Positions 12,801 through 23,765 of a DNA stretch of 64,000 bases are shown piece by piece. The translations under genes were made by a program, and so were the position numbers. Positions within the stretch are counted from its first letter, which is position 1, and each line of letters begins with the position of its first letter. Location of the stretch: assembly GCF_040869045.1 (NCBI RefSeq), contig NC_090320.1:143924941-143988940 (forward strand), given 5' to 3'. Source of the DNA: Eurosta solidaginis (Eukaryota; Arthropoda; Insecta; Diptera; Tephritidae). The notes beneath the pieces were generated by a model. The model saw only the letters and a list, made by a program, of their open reading frames with translations. It was not told the DNA's origin and did no database searches.

Positions 12801-13100
12801 CATCATACTTTCTGCAAGCGATGGAAGGTGGAATATCTATCCGAACTTCAAAAACGAGTGAAGTGGAAGCATCCCAAAGAAAACATACAAGTGGGAGATC
12901 TCGCCGTCCTCAAAGAGGACAACTTATCTCCCAACGAATGGAGGTTAGGTAGAGTCTTCAACGTACACCCCGGCGAAGATAACCGAGTTCGCGTAGTCGA
13001 CCTCATAACAGAGAAGGGTCAAGTCAGACGACCTTTGGTCAAACTGATCCTCCTTCCAACGGAGGAGATGGACTGCGAGAAGGCCAATAGCTCCTCATAA
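9816..13100 (+). CDS. pol: BEL-1 pol: reverse transcriptase, RNase H, integrase (continuous 1094 codons)
   Basis: Domains in order: protease-RT linker; RT palm with YVDD at about residues 231-234; an A17-type/RNase H-like region starting near IEIHGFCDASEKAYAA (about 405); integrase zinc-binding region; catalytic core with D near 787 (TGVDFAGPF), D near 853 (PDNGTNF) and E near 906 (GGLWEAGVKSFK); a C-terminal DUF5641-like domain ([17 protein letters not shown]). All expected catalytic residues are visible and there is no internal stop. The listed start is only the first Met after the nonsense codon at 9807; the real protein would be translated as part of Gag-Pol. So this stretch is intact but the element as a whole is not autonomous. 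Confidence 0.93.
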   Translation: MYCEQLFKETTQRSENGRYTVSLPFRQDYPNNINLGPSLKRACSQFFRNEGRLIKNPDLGKEYVRVLSEYETLGHMRKLKKNIQSDDSDHYFLPHHAVVKAESTTTKVRVVFNASSPTANGNSLNDILLPGPVLQADLPILILRWRLYRFVFNSDIEKMYRQIWVNENHTKFQRIVHRTSPNDPISLYELKTVTFGVNCAPYLAIRTLLQLADDVANSHPTAASILRESMYVDDVLSGGHTIASTINARNEIREALHSAGFPLRKWTSNCKEILKDIPKTDLLSEDFLAFEEASSVKALGIRWNAHSDVFYFKAGTLENGENITKRAVLSAIAKLFDPLGWLAPMVIVAKILMQSIWLEGTAWDDPVSSSTLERWKTFTDQYHEIDKIRIPRWVNFSPGTDIEIHGFCDASEKAYAAVIYMRVKTDDNVCTNLLLAKTRVAPVKTLSLPRLELCGAVLLAEITESIFRNLKLGPVRVHLWTDSTIVLAWIRKPPCSWSTFVAHRITKIIDMVGNKDWLHVNSESNPADLGSRGLPASELVKNSLWWQGPSWLQEDTSQWPAQESDYLTSVEEKRAKTCATTTVNTTDVLQRFSDLPRALRVLSYVMRFYRRTHPKTKKSFQVESLLISPDEIKSVTQLLIKIYQKQHYSSEYNDLKAGKPIGGKSAILSLNPYLDQDGIIRVGGRLGASKDLAFNERHPILLPYNCRLSRLTVIMFHQQSLHGENQLMLRLIRTQYWIPNIKTMIRTTIHNCKVCTIHRKRAQTQLMGILPRERTTFSRAFTNTGVDFAGPFDIKSYRGRGCRLSKGYVCLFVCFSTRAIHLEATTDLSTPSFLAAFARFISRRGCPKNVYPDNGTNFVGASRSLRSEFKTFISQARDNVVSKYSHQSLTWHFIPAGAPHMGGLWEAGVKSFKSHFKKIASPHKFTFEEFHTLLCRIEACLNLRPLSPAYNDPTDLEPLTPGHFLTGSHLLAPPEPDASESPASMINRWQKLKALHHTFCKRWKVEYLSELQKRVKWKHPKENIQVGDLAVLKEDNLSPNEWRLGRVFNVHPGEDNRVRVVDLITEKGQVRRPLVKLILLPTEEMDCEKANSSS

Positions 13101-13440
13101 CAATCCCTCCGTTCCTCTCCTTCACCCTCTTCCGAACTCCACCTTCCTATCGAGACCCAAAACGAACCCAAATTCACTCACTCCCCAGAGCGAGGACACC
13201 AGAAAACACCCAAATTCACTCACTCCCCAGAGCGAGGACACCAGAAGATCCCCAAGTTCACTCGCTCGCCCCGAGCGAGGACACCAGAAACCACCCCATT
13301 CACTCGTTATCCCATAACGAGGACAACATAAGAGCCTACCACAGAAGGGCGAACCGATCTGCCACAGAAAACAGCTGCACTCTTTGGCGCGCAACGAGGC
13401 CCATCGCAAGCCTAACGCTGATGAGAAAACTCATCTGCCC
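13101..13440 (+). repeat. BEL-1 3' untranslated minisatellite
   Basis: Four ~41 bp tandem repeats (core 'attcactcactccccagag' and 'cgaggacaccagaa') lie at about 13165-13335, directly after the pol stop. The minus-strand frame across them gives a periodic peptide and is an artefact of the repeat. The array probably belongs to the original BEL-1 3' UTR, which appears to resume at about 19.6 kb. Confidence 0.7.
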
Positions 13441-15674
13441 CAGATATTAGCAGTGGTTTATAATTTTAGAAATCCGAATTACGCCAGTCCGAATATTTAA
13501 GAAAAGCAACTGACTATTTCAAACTTCGAATGAAAACCCCCAAAACTTTAAAATAATTTTTTAAAATTCTAACCATTCAGCTTAATAGCGCATTAATTTT
13601 GGATGCAAGGAAATTCATGCATGCATAAATGCTATCCGACTGCATGCAGCGTCGAAACATTGGTTTTTGAATAAATTTAAGAAATATTTTTGGGCGGAAC
13701 ATTCGTCTCCATTTGAGAATTTGGAGAATCGGTTTGTAGTTGGAATATTATGCATATTCGGACCTCGTGAGGTAGTATCAAAGAACGTATTCCGAATATT
13801 CTAAATAAACGGTTTATCCGGAGCGCTTCCATGCATACTTAGCGGAAAAGCACTTTCCGAAATTTCGGAATAAAAGGGTGAATACTCCCTGTGTAGCAGG
13901 ACCGCACAAAAGCTTGACTTCTGTCAAAGTCAAGGTAGGAATACAAAGTTCTAAGACAATAAGCCAATCTCTTTTGTTTTTGTTTTTGTCAGTTCATTGC
14001 GGCTGCTGAGTGGCGTATCACCCCATGCCGGCTGCCTGTTCAAAATCATGCTATCTCGGGGTATTTGTCAGAAATTTCCCTATTCAGGATATGTCACCAA
14101 ACCGCCCTATGTTAGAGTTGGATTCGTCTCGGAATGTTTTTATTTAACTCCCCCTTATGAGAAAATGCATTGACCTTATGTTCATATAGGGAGTTTTGGC
14201 AACCACAGTTGAGATGGTGCGTTTTTGAATAAAACTCTAACGTACGGCATTCGACTAACAATTTCGGGAAGGAATGACCAAAACAACATGACTTTATCAA
14301 TTCACGAAATCTTTAGTAGAAACGGAATTATTTCCCCAAAAACCTTTGGCATTTACAAATTTATTATCATTACTAATATACTACCAGAGATACGTGTCTA
14401 CTACAATTTCACAGATTGTTCCTCAAAGCACAAACCTCTAGTAATTGAATCAAATTCACCCACTCACTGAGACAGCTTGAGGCTGTTGCTGCCACACGCT
14501 AAAACTTTGGTTGCACTTTTCTATAGGAATTTCACGCATACACGCTTCATGTACTGCGATACGGGCTATCAGCCTGAATTGATAATTTCTGAAGGAAAAA
14601 AATAAAATAAAATTGACATCCTTTTCCGTAATTGAGATATATATTCAACATCATTGGGAAAGTCTTCAATGACACTTTGGTCAAGCAGTTCCTTTTTGAT
14701 GATCTCGTCAAGAGAACCTGACGAACGACAAGTAGGTGTCTTGATTGTTAACCAGTATTTTCTAAATCTGTACGAATGTTAGTGCTAGCAAACAAATGTT
14801 TGTCATTAATGGTAGCACCCTCAGTTAATATTTCATTAATTGGAGGAGTATTATCTACCAAATGCACACTGTCGGCATACAATGATTTTATAGATACAGA
14901 TCACTGTGATAGGTATGTTTTGCGAAAGATTCAAAGTGGAAACCAACTCATCGGGAAAATTACATACATCAGCAAATTGTAATAGGGTAAGACTGCAATT
15001 TTGCGTGCGCATCATTATTTTCATCCATACGCTGCTGCTCCGAGCAGCGCAGCGTCAACGGAGGACTATCGAAATGCAGCAATGCCTCTAAGTCATTGTC
15101 AGTTATCTCACGTAACTCCATAGCAAAGGTACTATTTAGTGTATTATTATGTTCCATGCTTGATGTTTGCGTATTTTTTAGTTTTTTTTAAATTACATTG
15201 ATATCGCTTCAATTTACTTATGCACACATTTTGGAAAAATCTTCTGATTACTAGTTAGCTTTGGTGATATTTCATCAGCATCTTAAAGTCCACAACAAAT
15301 GTGAGTTTAGTTAAAAAGTCAGTATCGTTTTTGTTTCTTTTTAACGTGAGAGGAAAATGCAAAACAGGAATTCTTCAAAAACCTTTTTATCATACTTAGT
15401 TTGAAAACTTCACTTATATATTTTAAGAACAAGCAAATAATATAACTTTTAAGAGTTCTGGTTGGGTCGCTCTACTACACCGTTATTAACTTGATTTTGA
15501 AACAAGTGTTTCCAAAATAACCCAATTGAGATATAGCTCCTTCTTCTTTTGCCATATTATGTGGCAATTTTTTAGGCTTTATAAAACCGGGTGCTTTTTT
15601 TTAACTTGCAGTGCAAAAAAGGTGATATTTCCCATCGGAAATTATTGATATTTGAAAACATGTAAATAATTACC
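13441..15674. other. Inserted DNA inside BEL-1, mostly unassigned
   Basis: No transposon protein is recognisable. On the minus strand a short frame at about 14985-15157 (MELREITDNDLEALLHFDSP and onward) has coding-like composition. It lies downstream of the Crag-like exons in the correct orientation, so it may be a further exon, but I do not recognise it. The segment 14110-14470 contains scattered short frames on both strands without motifs. Confidence 0.35.
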
Positions 15675-17372
15675 CAAAGTTAAATTTCAACGACGAGCCA
15701 AAATTGAGCAAACTTGATGCAACACTAGAGCCGGGCATTGTTTCAGATCGTTGAATACTTTTGTTGAGTTGCGTAGAGTCATCAAGGGTTGCACTGCGTT
15801 GACCTTTAAATAATACCGGCTTATCGGTATATATAGTGTTGTTTGGTATGCCAGCATGCTGTTGATTTGATGTGTCTTTGTTGGGTTTTGTATTTGTGGG
15901 TGTGCTTGATCTGTTAGCTCTTCGTTCAATGCGCCTAGGGGATCATTGTGAGTGACTGATGTACGCGGAGATATTCTAAAAAACAAAAAAAAAAACAAAA
16001 TTAAGACATTTATATTACTATCAATTTGCATGTCCACTTACTTAGTAAGACTCTGCACGAGATCTGCATGTGCATTCGTCATGTTCAAATCTGCATGCTC
16101 CCCCACTTATCAAATGCTGAGAAATCCGATGGAGTTGCACCGGAGAAATTAGCATCACCAGCACCACGATCTAAATGTGAAGATGTTGATGAATTCAAGC
16201 TAGTGCGCGATGTACCATCTACCGTTGCTAACGTACTCAAATTATTTTCACACGACGCTGACAGGGGTTTTTTTTTTAGCAGAACGTCTTTTTCCAACGC
16301 GCCTGAAGTGCGCTGCGCCTGAAGTGCGCTGCGCCGAAAACAACATTATTAATTCGACGCCAACGCAACTGACTGAGTGTTGTGCTATCACTAGGCCATT
16401 CGGACTCAAGTACACAACGATTGTAAAAGCCATAAGTGAGTGCATTCGCCTGTACCCCAGAGCGCTTCATCAGATAATGCAGACGAACGGCTAGTACCGG
16501 CAAATTATGAATACCACACAATTGCATCATAATGCGAAAACAAAACTCATCACAGGTAATATTCAGCTGTGATGCACGCACTAGCATATCATATGCGGTA
16601 CGCAAGGTGCCATGCTCTTTACCCGGCTGACGTGTATCATTCAGCATTGACGGTAGGATGAGAAAGTAAAGAGAGTAGCAAGTGGCTAGTAAATATTTTG
16701 ACCATGCCTCTGGATGCATTTGACAGTGGCGTGCCATCTTCTGCGAAAGTTTGACTTCGTGCTTTGCGCGGCGTGCAATTGGCGATCCAGGTGCGAGTGA
16801 ACCATTACTTTGCTGTTGCAAAAAGTGGGACAACGCGCTCCTCTTCGTCGTTTTCAAGAGACTGGGATTTAGTGTGAATTTAGCATAGTTATATACAGCG
16901 TTTGGACTGTCTATTTTAAGTAAATAAAAAGCATGACTTCATATAATTTATTTTATTTTTCATATCAAACTAACCTTGCTTCGGCCCAACACTATCGGGT
17001 GGAAATATGTACTTGGTACGTTCGCTATTTTGTCCGGATTCCCAATCAACTAAACGCACATCTGATGGTGTATCATCATGGGCGCCTACCTGTTCGGCGC
17101 ATTCGTCGAAAAATGAAAGTCCATGATCACCATCTGATACGAAGGAGCGCTCTTCAATAAAGCGTATAAACATTTGTGTTTTCATAAGTAGCTCAAAATT
17201 TTCTGATGTGCCTTATCACGCGATCTCAAGAATGCCTTGAAATCAGGCACTTGGATCTGTGGCGCCAACGGAAGGCGTTTTCGATATGGGCGTTAAGTAC
17301 TCGCAATAACCTCGTAAAATAAATGCCATGAAGAGTAGAAAAGGCCTCTTGAATTCGTTGTTCGAAATCTTG
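15675..17372 (-). pseudogene. Crag: DENND4/Crag-like Rab GEF gene fragment, intron-containing and decayed
   Basis: Three exons are readable on the minus strand. Exon a (17372-16975) follows an acceptor (ttgatcactctacag) and ends at a donor (aag|gttagt); it encodes the end of the DENN module ([15 protein letters not shown], then [18 protein letters not shown]) through [10 protein letters not shown]. Exon b (16910-16042) carries the PPR-like region ([19 protein letters not shown]) and ends at a gtaagt donor. Exon c (15975-15675) begins ISPRTSVTHNDPLGALNEEL. Introns are about 64-66 bp. Breaks: several one-base indels and an in-frame stop in exon a, a ~15 bp local duplication in exon b, a 2 bp shift in exon c. 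DENND4/Crag proteins act as Rab exchange factors in polarised secretion. This piece covers only an internal part of the gene, is antisense to BEL-1, and is not functional. Confidence 0.8.
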
Positions 17373-19620
17373 CTGTAGAGTGATCAAGAAAGTGAGGAAA
17401 TAGAAGCAAAAAAACCTTTTGATTAAAGGGCTTAATTCCAGCCATTCTATCCCGAACCTTCCAAGGGAGTTTAAAATATTTCTTTTTCGAATTTTGGTCA
17501 AAGCATTACTTTCATTATTTACCATAGTGCTGTCAAAGGTCCTAATATCTCTACACGTTTTTTATTTACAAAGAAGGATAAATAAATTGCAGTCGCTGTA
17601 GCGCTTAGAATATTTGGTAAAATATGTATAATATTTTGGGTGTGGGTGTTTATCTCGATTTAAGCCCATAATATGCCGATTGATTTTACAACCTAAAAAT
17701 TAAAAGAAAGTTAATTAATAAATGAAATATATTTATCATTAATAAAATTAATTCAGAATATTACAAGTCACTTACCATTCTTCTTGTCCTCAATGACCAC
17801 CAAATGACCAGCCACGCGCCGTAGTAGGAAAAAGAAACGGGAAAATCGTTCGATTTTAGTACCGTTTGTTTCAATAGTAATCTTAAAATTTATACACGGG
17901 TGTGTATGGATGTTCGCTTTTTTGTCTTGCGGCTGGTACTTATACCAGTGCGCGGACTTTTAGAGCATGTTGGTACACAACAACAAATGAAAACAGTAGT
18001 AGTTGGTAGATTTTCATCCAAGAAACAAAAACAATATCTACAGTTTTCTGATTGTAAAACAACAATGTTCAATATTGTAAAACAAACAAAGCACATCTCA
18101 CGGAAATAACCCTTTTTTAAAACCATGTAAACAAGACTAGAAATGCATGTAAATTCGTATATAAATAGCGTATTCCTATATAATACTCAATTTTTGGAAT
18201 TGCATTTATTTAAAACGTTTATTTTCGTACAAATTTAATCACAAGAACTGATGAAAATAGCGTAGGGAGATATGTGCGAACTCATTTGCAACATTTATCT
18301 CATAATTTGTACACAAATTTTTTTTCAAAATTGGTTAGTGTCACCTCTAAATGTTAGTTGGATATACTCGGCAATTAATCACATTTACCAAATGAGCGCA
18401 GTATTTGTTTTAAATGCGAAAATCCTGAAATATTGGCAGATTTTAGGTTTTTGATGGTAGGAGTAGCAGGTATGAAAAATGGGTCAAAAAGGTTGGTCAC
18501 TCTACCAACGCGATAAAGTCCGTGCATTGACTGACCATATACTTGTAACCAACGTATGTACATATGTATGTATGTATGTATGCCTACTTGGTTCGGTATA
18601 TCATATTAGTGCTGCATCAAAATGACGCACACTGGTACCGCAAACCCGCAAAAGGAACAAAATCGGAATCGGTTTTTTTGACCCGGGCAGTCCCAAAAAA
18701 TACTTACACACAGAAAAAATAAAGGCGAACACCTCCTTAAAAATTAAGTGCTCGCATTTACAAACAAAAAAAAAAAAGGACCAAAAAAAAAAATTTTATT
18801 TTTTCTTTTAGATTTTTTTGATTTTTTTGCCGTCGGTACTGCCTGCTTTCTGGCTGAGGGGCAGGACTTGTTGTTTTTCAACAACAAACATCACAAACAG
18901 TCATTATAAGGGCTCGGTACAAAAACAATCCGGGTCCCGAAATAAAAGAATCCCGACACGACAAAATCCCGAAATGGGAAAAAGTCAACTGTTTCTACCG
19001 GCCTAGTGTGCTACTGCCCCAGTGACCTAGTCTTTTTTTTTTCAAGGCCAAGCCAATACATATATGTATATATATACTCGCACACCACAAATTCACCATA
19101 CCAGCTGTCAGCTAACCCATAAATACACGACAGGGTTGCATGCAATCTCAGAATGGTCCGTGCAGATAGAACGCGTCGCGAAGACCGCACCGCCAATCTG
19201 CATGTAAGCACCGGCAGTTGGTACATTTTCGAATTTAATTACGATGTTCGCTATTCGTCATGAGCTGTCGCACAAAATTAAATGAATACCGTCGTCAGCC
19301 TCTACGGTTCGTTTTAAACTCGGTTTATTCATATATTTTAACGTACGCTCGAAATCACAGCACTAACTACTTTGCAAAAACGCTCTCGTCACTCCACGTC
19401 ATTTGACTAGTCATTTTGCGGTGATAGGTTATATTCGTAGTCACATTTGCATGGGCGTGGGTAGGTTTTGTGACCAGGGGTTTTGTAGGGTAATAATATA
19501 ATACACAACTGACGAAATACATGCGCTGCAGCGAAAACGCGCATCACCCAACCAACCTCACGGCCACTCGCCCTGGCACATCCATAAAATGCCACAGTCG
19601 CCCTGAGTGCGACACGACAC
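17373..19620. other. Inserted DNA inside BEL-1, unassigned
   Basis: On the minus strand about 17763-17880 looks like an exon (ERFSRFFFLLRRVAGHLVV followed by a gtaagtgac donor), with a possible acceptor-bounded continuation at 17685. It is upstream of, and collinear with, the Crag-like exons but I do not recognise the protein. An (atgt)n microsatellite lies at about 18553-18582. A-rich and T-rich runs at 18765-18830 resemble a retroposon tail. Nothing else is supported. Confidence 0.35.
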
Positions 19621-20121
19621 GTTATACGCTGGAACGGAGACCTCGGCCTCTTCGTCCAGCCCAGAAAAACCTAAAACCCTAGAGTCTGGAACGGAGACCT
19701 CTGCCTTTTCGTCCAACCAACACAAAAAAACCGCAAATCTGGAATGGAGACCTCGGCCTCTCCATCCGAAACGACAAAAACCAAAGAATAACAAAAAATG
19801 GTGCCACTATGGAACGGAGACCTCGGCCTCTTCGTCCAGCCTTACTGGCCATCGACCATAGATATATTACGTTCTGAATTTCTATATTTATGTATAATTC
19901 AAGGGCAAGAAATATTCACTTAACTGTTCATAACCGCTAATTTTTTCATCTTAGCTCAGGCGGCATGCGAAGCAAGTCGGAAAGGATCCCCGGCCATTTT
20001 TCGTCGTCAGACGAACTCCTCATTTAGATTAAGTTTAGTGTGTAAATCTTATAGTAATTTTTCTCGTTTCAGCGGAGGTCATTGGCGGAAAACGATGTTG
20101 CGTATCGCAAGGGGGCCGGCA
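19621..20121 (+). repeat. BEL-1 3' UTR minisatellite and polypurine tract
   Basis: Four copies of a 'ggaacggagacctcggcctc' motif (at about 19630, 19687, 19740 and 19810, spacing 53-70 bp) precede ~260 bp of unique sequence and the polypurine tract caagggggccggca just before the 3' LTR. The in-frame peptide (GTETSASSSS repeated) is a by-product of the array. Together with the 13.1 kb array, this brackets the captured DNA. Confidence 0.65.
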
Positions 20122-20612
20122 TGTTTAGGCAGGATGCCTAACTTTGTCCGCTTCTGTCTGCGATCCCCCCAATGCAACTCTGCGAATCGATACTCGAATT
20201 AATTTATAACCACCCACACCATCACCCTCATGCATGTGCATGCACGTGTATGTGTGCTTTTTGTCAGCACTCATGCATATGCATGTCGGGGTTGATGTGC
20301 GGGTGCCCTTCCCCTCCAAAAACGGAGGATTTTGCGGGTCAACGGTTGTAGCTTGCTATACAACCGGCCTCTTTGATTTCAACAGCCAACCAGTTAACAT
20401 CTGCCGCCAAGGATCTCCGCCGCTTCCTACAACTGTACAGTCAGGTAATATTGTATTCAATTTATTTTATCTTTACCCAATAAAGTGCATTATTATAACG
20501 AGGAAAATCCTCCTGTGTTTCTTATTTGTCTCGTTTGAGTGAATCCTCTATTCCCACTGAGATCGACCCGGTGCGCCCACCTCTCCAGGATTAGACGCAC
20601 ACCGGCCGAACA
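20122..20612 (+). repeat. BEL-1 3' LTR
   Basis: 491 bp, collinear with 6430-6930, same TG...CA ends, followed by the duplicated target tctgg (20613-20617). It differs from the 5' LTR at about six positions plus one 10 bp deletion. Confidence 0.92.
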
Positions 20613-20617
20613 TCTGG

Positions 20618-22410
20618 AATATGGGAAAGTGTGTCAGTAATTATATTGTCTTTTCCACGTATATATTGAATATCATTTGTAAATTGAGCAATATATTCAA
20701 GATGACGTAGTTAACGAGGAGATCTATCTACTTTAGAATTTAGAAAATGAATTAAAGGTTTATGATCAGTATAAATTGTAAAAGTTCTACCTTCAAGAAA
20801 ATGTTTAAAATGTTTAATTGAATTATAAATTGCCAAAAGTTCACGATCAAATGTTGAATATTTAGTTTCTGTTGTGGTTAATTTTCTTGAAAAATAAGCT
20901 AAAGGTTCTAGTATATTATTGCTAGTTCGTTGAAGAACTGCTCCAATAGCAACATTTGATGCATCTACTGCTAATGATAAAGTACCATTTTTGTCGAAAT
21001 GTGTAAGTAAAGTATTTTTAGCAAAAAGTTTTTTAACATTTTCGAAAGCTGTTGTGGATCCATTTGTCCAATTTAATTGTTTAAGTTTGTTTTTAATTGC
21101 ATGTGTTAACATTTCATGCAGAGGACTAAGTTCTGTTGCTAACATTTTAATATATCTGTGATAGTAATTTATCATACCTAAAAATTTTTGTAACTTATTT
21201 ATAGAAATTGGTTTTTCAAAATTTGTTATAATTTCAATTCGATCTAAAGATGGTTTAATGCCTTCGCCTGAAATTTCGTAACTTAAGGAATTTAATTTAT
21301 TTACACCGAGAGTACATTTTGAAGGTTTGATATTTAAATTATATTCTTCAAGTCTTTTGAAAACTGATTTTAAATGATTTATATGTTGATCTTCATTATC
21401 ACTGGCAATAAGAATGTCATCAATGTATGTAAATACAAAATCGAAATCAGAAAATACTTCATTAATAAAGCGTTGGAAAGTTTGAGCACTGTTTCGTAAA
21501 CCGAAGGGCATTCTTATGAATTCAAACATTCCAAAAGGGGTAGTTATTGCAGTTTTATGAATGTCTTCTTCTGCCATTGGAATTTGGTGGTAAGCACGCA
21601 CAAGATCAATTTTGGAAAAAAATTGTTTGTTTTTTAAATCAATTGTTAAATCGTGGATATGTGGTAAAGGATACCGATCTGGTGTAGTAATAAAATTAAT
21701 TCTTCGATAGTCTCCGCAAGGTCTCCAATCATTTGGTTCTTTTTTAGGAACGAGATGAAGTGGAGATGCAATAGGAGAATTTGAGGGTCTACATATATCC
21801 GTTTTAACTAAAAATTCAAATTCAGCTTTAGCAATTTTAAGTTTGATTGGATCAAGGCGTCTGGGTTTCGAAAATGGTAAAATACCTTTTGTTTCTATCC
21901 TGTGAACTGTATGGTGTTTAACTTTGTTAGTATAATCTGGTTCACAGGTAATAGATGGAAATTCATTTAGTAATTTTGAAAATTTATTTTCGACAATAGG
22001 AATTTTGAGTGAGAAAATATCAGAAAATCCAGAAGAGCCAACAACTTTAATTTTTGTAGTAGAATCAATTATTTCTTTATTTTTAATATTGACAATAATT
22101 CCGAATTTTTCTAAAAAGTTTGCTCCTAAAATTGGTGTATCAATATTCGCAATATTGAATGGAAATTCAAAATCTCTTCTTAAACCTAAATCAATTTTAA
22201 GTAGTTTTGTACCGAAAGCTTCAATTGAAGAACCGTTTGCTGCAGCAAAGTAAGATCCGAATTTCTTTTATAAATTTTATATTTAGAAAAAGAAATAACT
22301 GATACAACTGCGCCGGTATCGATAAGAACATTAAGTTTATTGAATTTATCAAATATGAAAAGGCGACGAGTAGGTTTAATAATAGTTCCATTATCCGTCA
22401 CCGTCATAAA
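20618..22410 (-). pseudogene. Gypsy-A protease, reverse transcriptase and RNase H
   Basis: On the minus strand from 22407: a retropepsin-like motif LIDTGAVVSVIS. After a frame change comes RT text ([55 protein letters not shown]), the catalytic YIDD box ([13 protein letters not shown]) and RNase H ([30 protein letters not shown]). A TAA at 20711-20713 interrupts a clearly continuing frame (next residues LRHLEYIAQFTNDIQYIRGK). The text then runs straight into the BEL-1 target site and resumes at 6429. The RT resembles insect Ty3/gypsy elements; the exact clade is not assigned. Dead copy. Confidence 0.88.
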
Positions 22411-22486
22411 GGATCGTTTCAGTTTAAATTTTGTTCGTGATTTGAATTATGATTTTGATTAAAATTGCATTTAAGAGCGTTATTCT

Positions 22487-23008
22487 TAAATTTTTCGTTT
22501 CACTGGAGGGGGAGTATATGTAGGGTTATCTACTTTGTAAAATATACTTTAATTTTGTAAATTATTTTTTATGTTATAATACTTTTAACCTTATTTCAAA
22601 ATGAAAATGTTCTAGTTAGTTATTTTTAAAATTTTAAAAAAGTGAAAATAATAAATAATACATAGAATAAATTTATTTAAATATATAGTTTAACACTATA
22701 TATTTATAAATAAGATTAAAAGTATTATAACATAAAAAATAATTTACAAAATTAAAGTATATTTTACAAAGTAGACAACCCTACATAGAAGATATAGAAA
22801 ATAATAATTTTCTATATAAGTTTGAGTAATTTATTTAAACTTTATTTTTAAAAGGATATTTTGGATGACTGAAAATATTTTAAATTTTTAATAATTAACC
22901 ATAAACAATCTTAAAATAATAAACTTTTAAATTTTACAAAGTATATTTATTATATGTAGATACCCTATATATACTCCCCCTCCAATGAAACGAAAAATTT
23001 ATTTTTTT
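22487..23008. repeat. Nested inverted repeats at the gypsy-A gag-pol boundary
   Basis: The sequence 22515-22786 has ~70 bp nearly perfect inverted arms (tgtagggttatctactttg ... ccctaca) around an AT-rich centre, like a small foldback/MITE with possible TA flanks. A wider inverted match pairs about 22489-22530 (ttcgtttcactggaggggga) with about 22955-23003. A 60 bp segment at 22791-22853 also recurs at 31203-31265. The gypsy-A gag C-terminus seems to have been rearranged here. No independent gene. Confidence 0.6.
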
Positions 23009-23030
23009 AATGTTAATTTACAGTGTATAT

Positions 23031-23765
23031 TGTAACGAATTTGCTGCAAATCCTCTTATTTGCCCTTTTGCTAGGTTCGTATCGCTAAGCTGTTGAATAA
23101 ATAACTCCAAAATTGAATAATGGAAAAATGGCCTTTATTAAAATACTTCACAATAACACTCAAATTGTGCAACGAATAGCTTAATAACCAAACTGATAGC
23201 TTAAATGAAACTGACTTTCAAAATAATACTGCTATTGCTCGCCAGATATCATCTTAGTCGTAACTGCTTGACAACTCAAATCAAACTGAATTCCAGCGCC
23301 TCTACATCTGCGGCCTTTTATACTCTCTGGTTTCCTCGTTCGCATCTTCTAGAATCTACTAGCATTGTCCATGAGCTCTCAAACTTCTCAGCTATAACTA
23401 AAATTGCACGATTTTATAGCTTCTCTCATACCCCATGCTTGTATGTGTGAGCGACACTTCCACAATTATAATTGCCTACATTTAGGAGCATCTCAAATAA
23501 GATGTCTGCATATGGTTGTGCCTTGCTTCTCAGCTGCGTGTACCTACATATGTGTGGACATAATGATTGAATTATTTATGTGAATGTTTGTAGTTTACAG
23601 TCTCTCGCGCACACATAGGCGTATAAGTAAATGCATCTGTGTGTGACATCTCTCGGCTGCCTTATATATGTGTACATGATTTGATTATTGACGTAAATAT
23701 CGCTTAGCATGGCCATAGCATCGCCTTAGTGATGGTATGGCTTAGTGATGCTAATATCCGTGACA
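23031..23765 (-). repeat. Gypsy-B 3' LTR
   Basis: On the plus strand it begins TGTAACGAATTTGC and ends ATATCCGTGACA; read on the minus strand it is TGTCACGG...GTTACA. A purine-rich stretch (gacttaggtggagaacag on the minus strand, 23766-23783) lies just inside and is the probable polypurine tract. Confidence 0.92.

Larger units (their letters stand above)
6430..20612 (+). mobile_element. BEL-1: BEL/Pao LTR retrotransposon with ~7 kb of extra internal DNA
   Basis: Near-identical LTRs begin TGTTTAGGCAGG and end GGCCGAACA. They are flanked by the 5 bp target duplication tctgg (6425-6429 and 20613-20617), which proves insertion of the whole unit into gypsy-A. A purine-rich tract (caagggggccggca) precedes the 3' LTR. 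One Gag-Pol frame runs from about 7854 to 13100 and is broken by two frameshifts and one stop. BEL elements normally end soon after pol; here 13101-20121 is added DNA that includes an antisense Crag-like gene fragment. The two LTRs differ by roughly six substitutions and one 10 bp indel, so insertion was fairly recent. Confidence 0.93.

Noticed and set aside
13122..13409. 95-codon minus-strand ORF with periodic peptide
   Set aside because: Translation of the 41 bp minisatellite; periodicity follows the DNA repeat.
19607..19861. 84-codon ORF with repeated GTETSASSSS
   Set aside because: Translation of a 53-70 bp minisatellite in the BEL-1 3' UTR.
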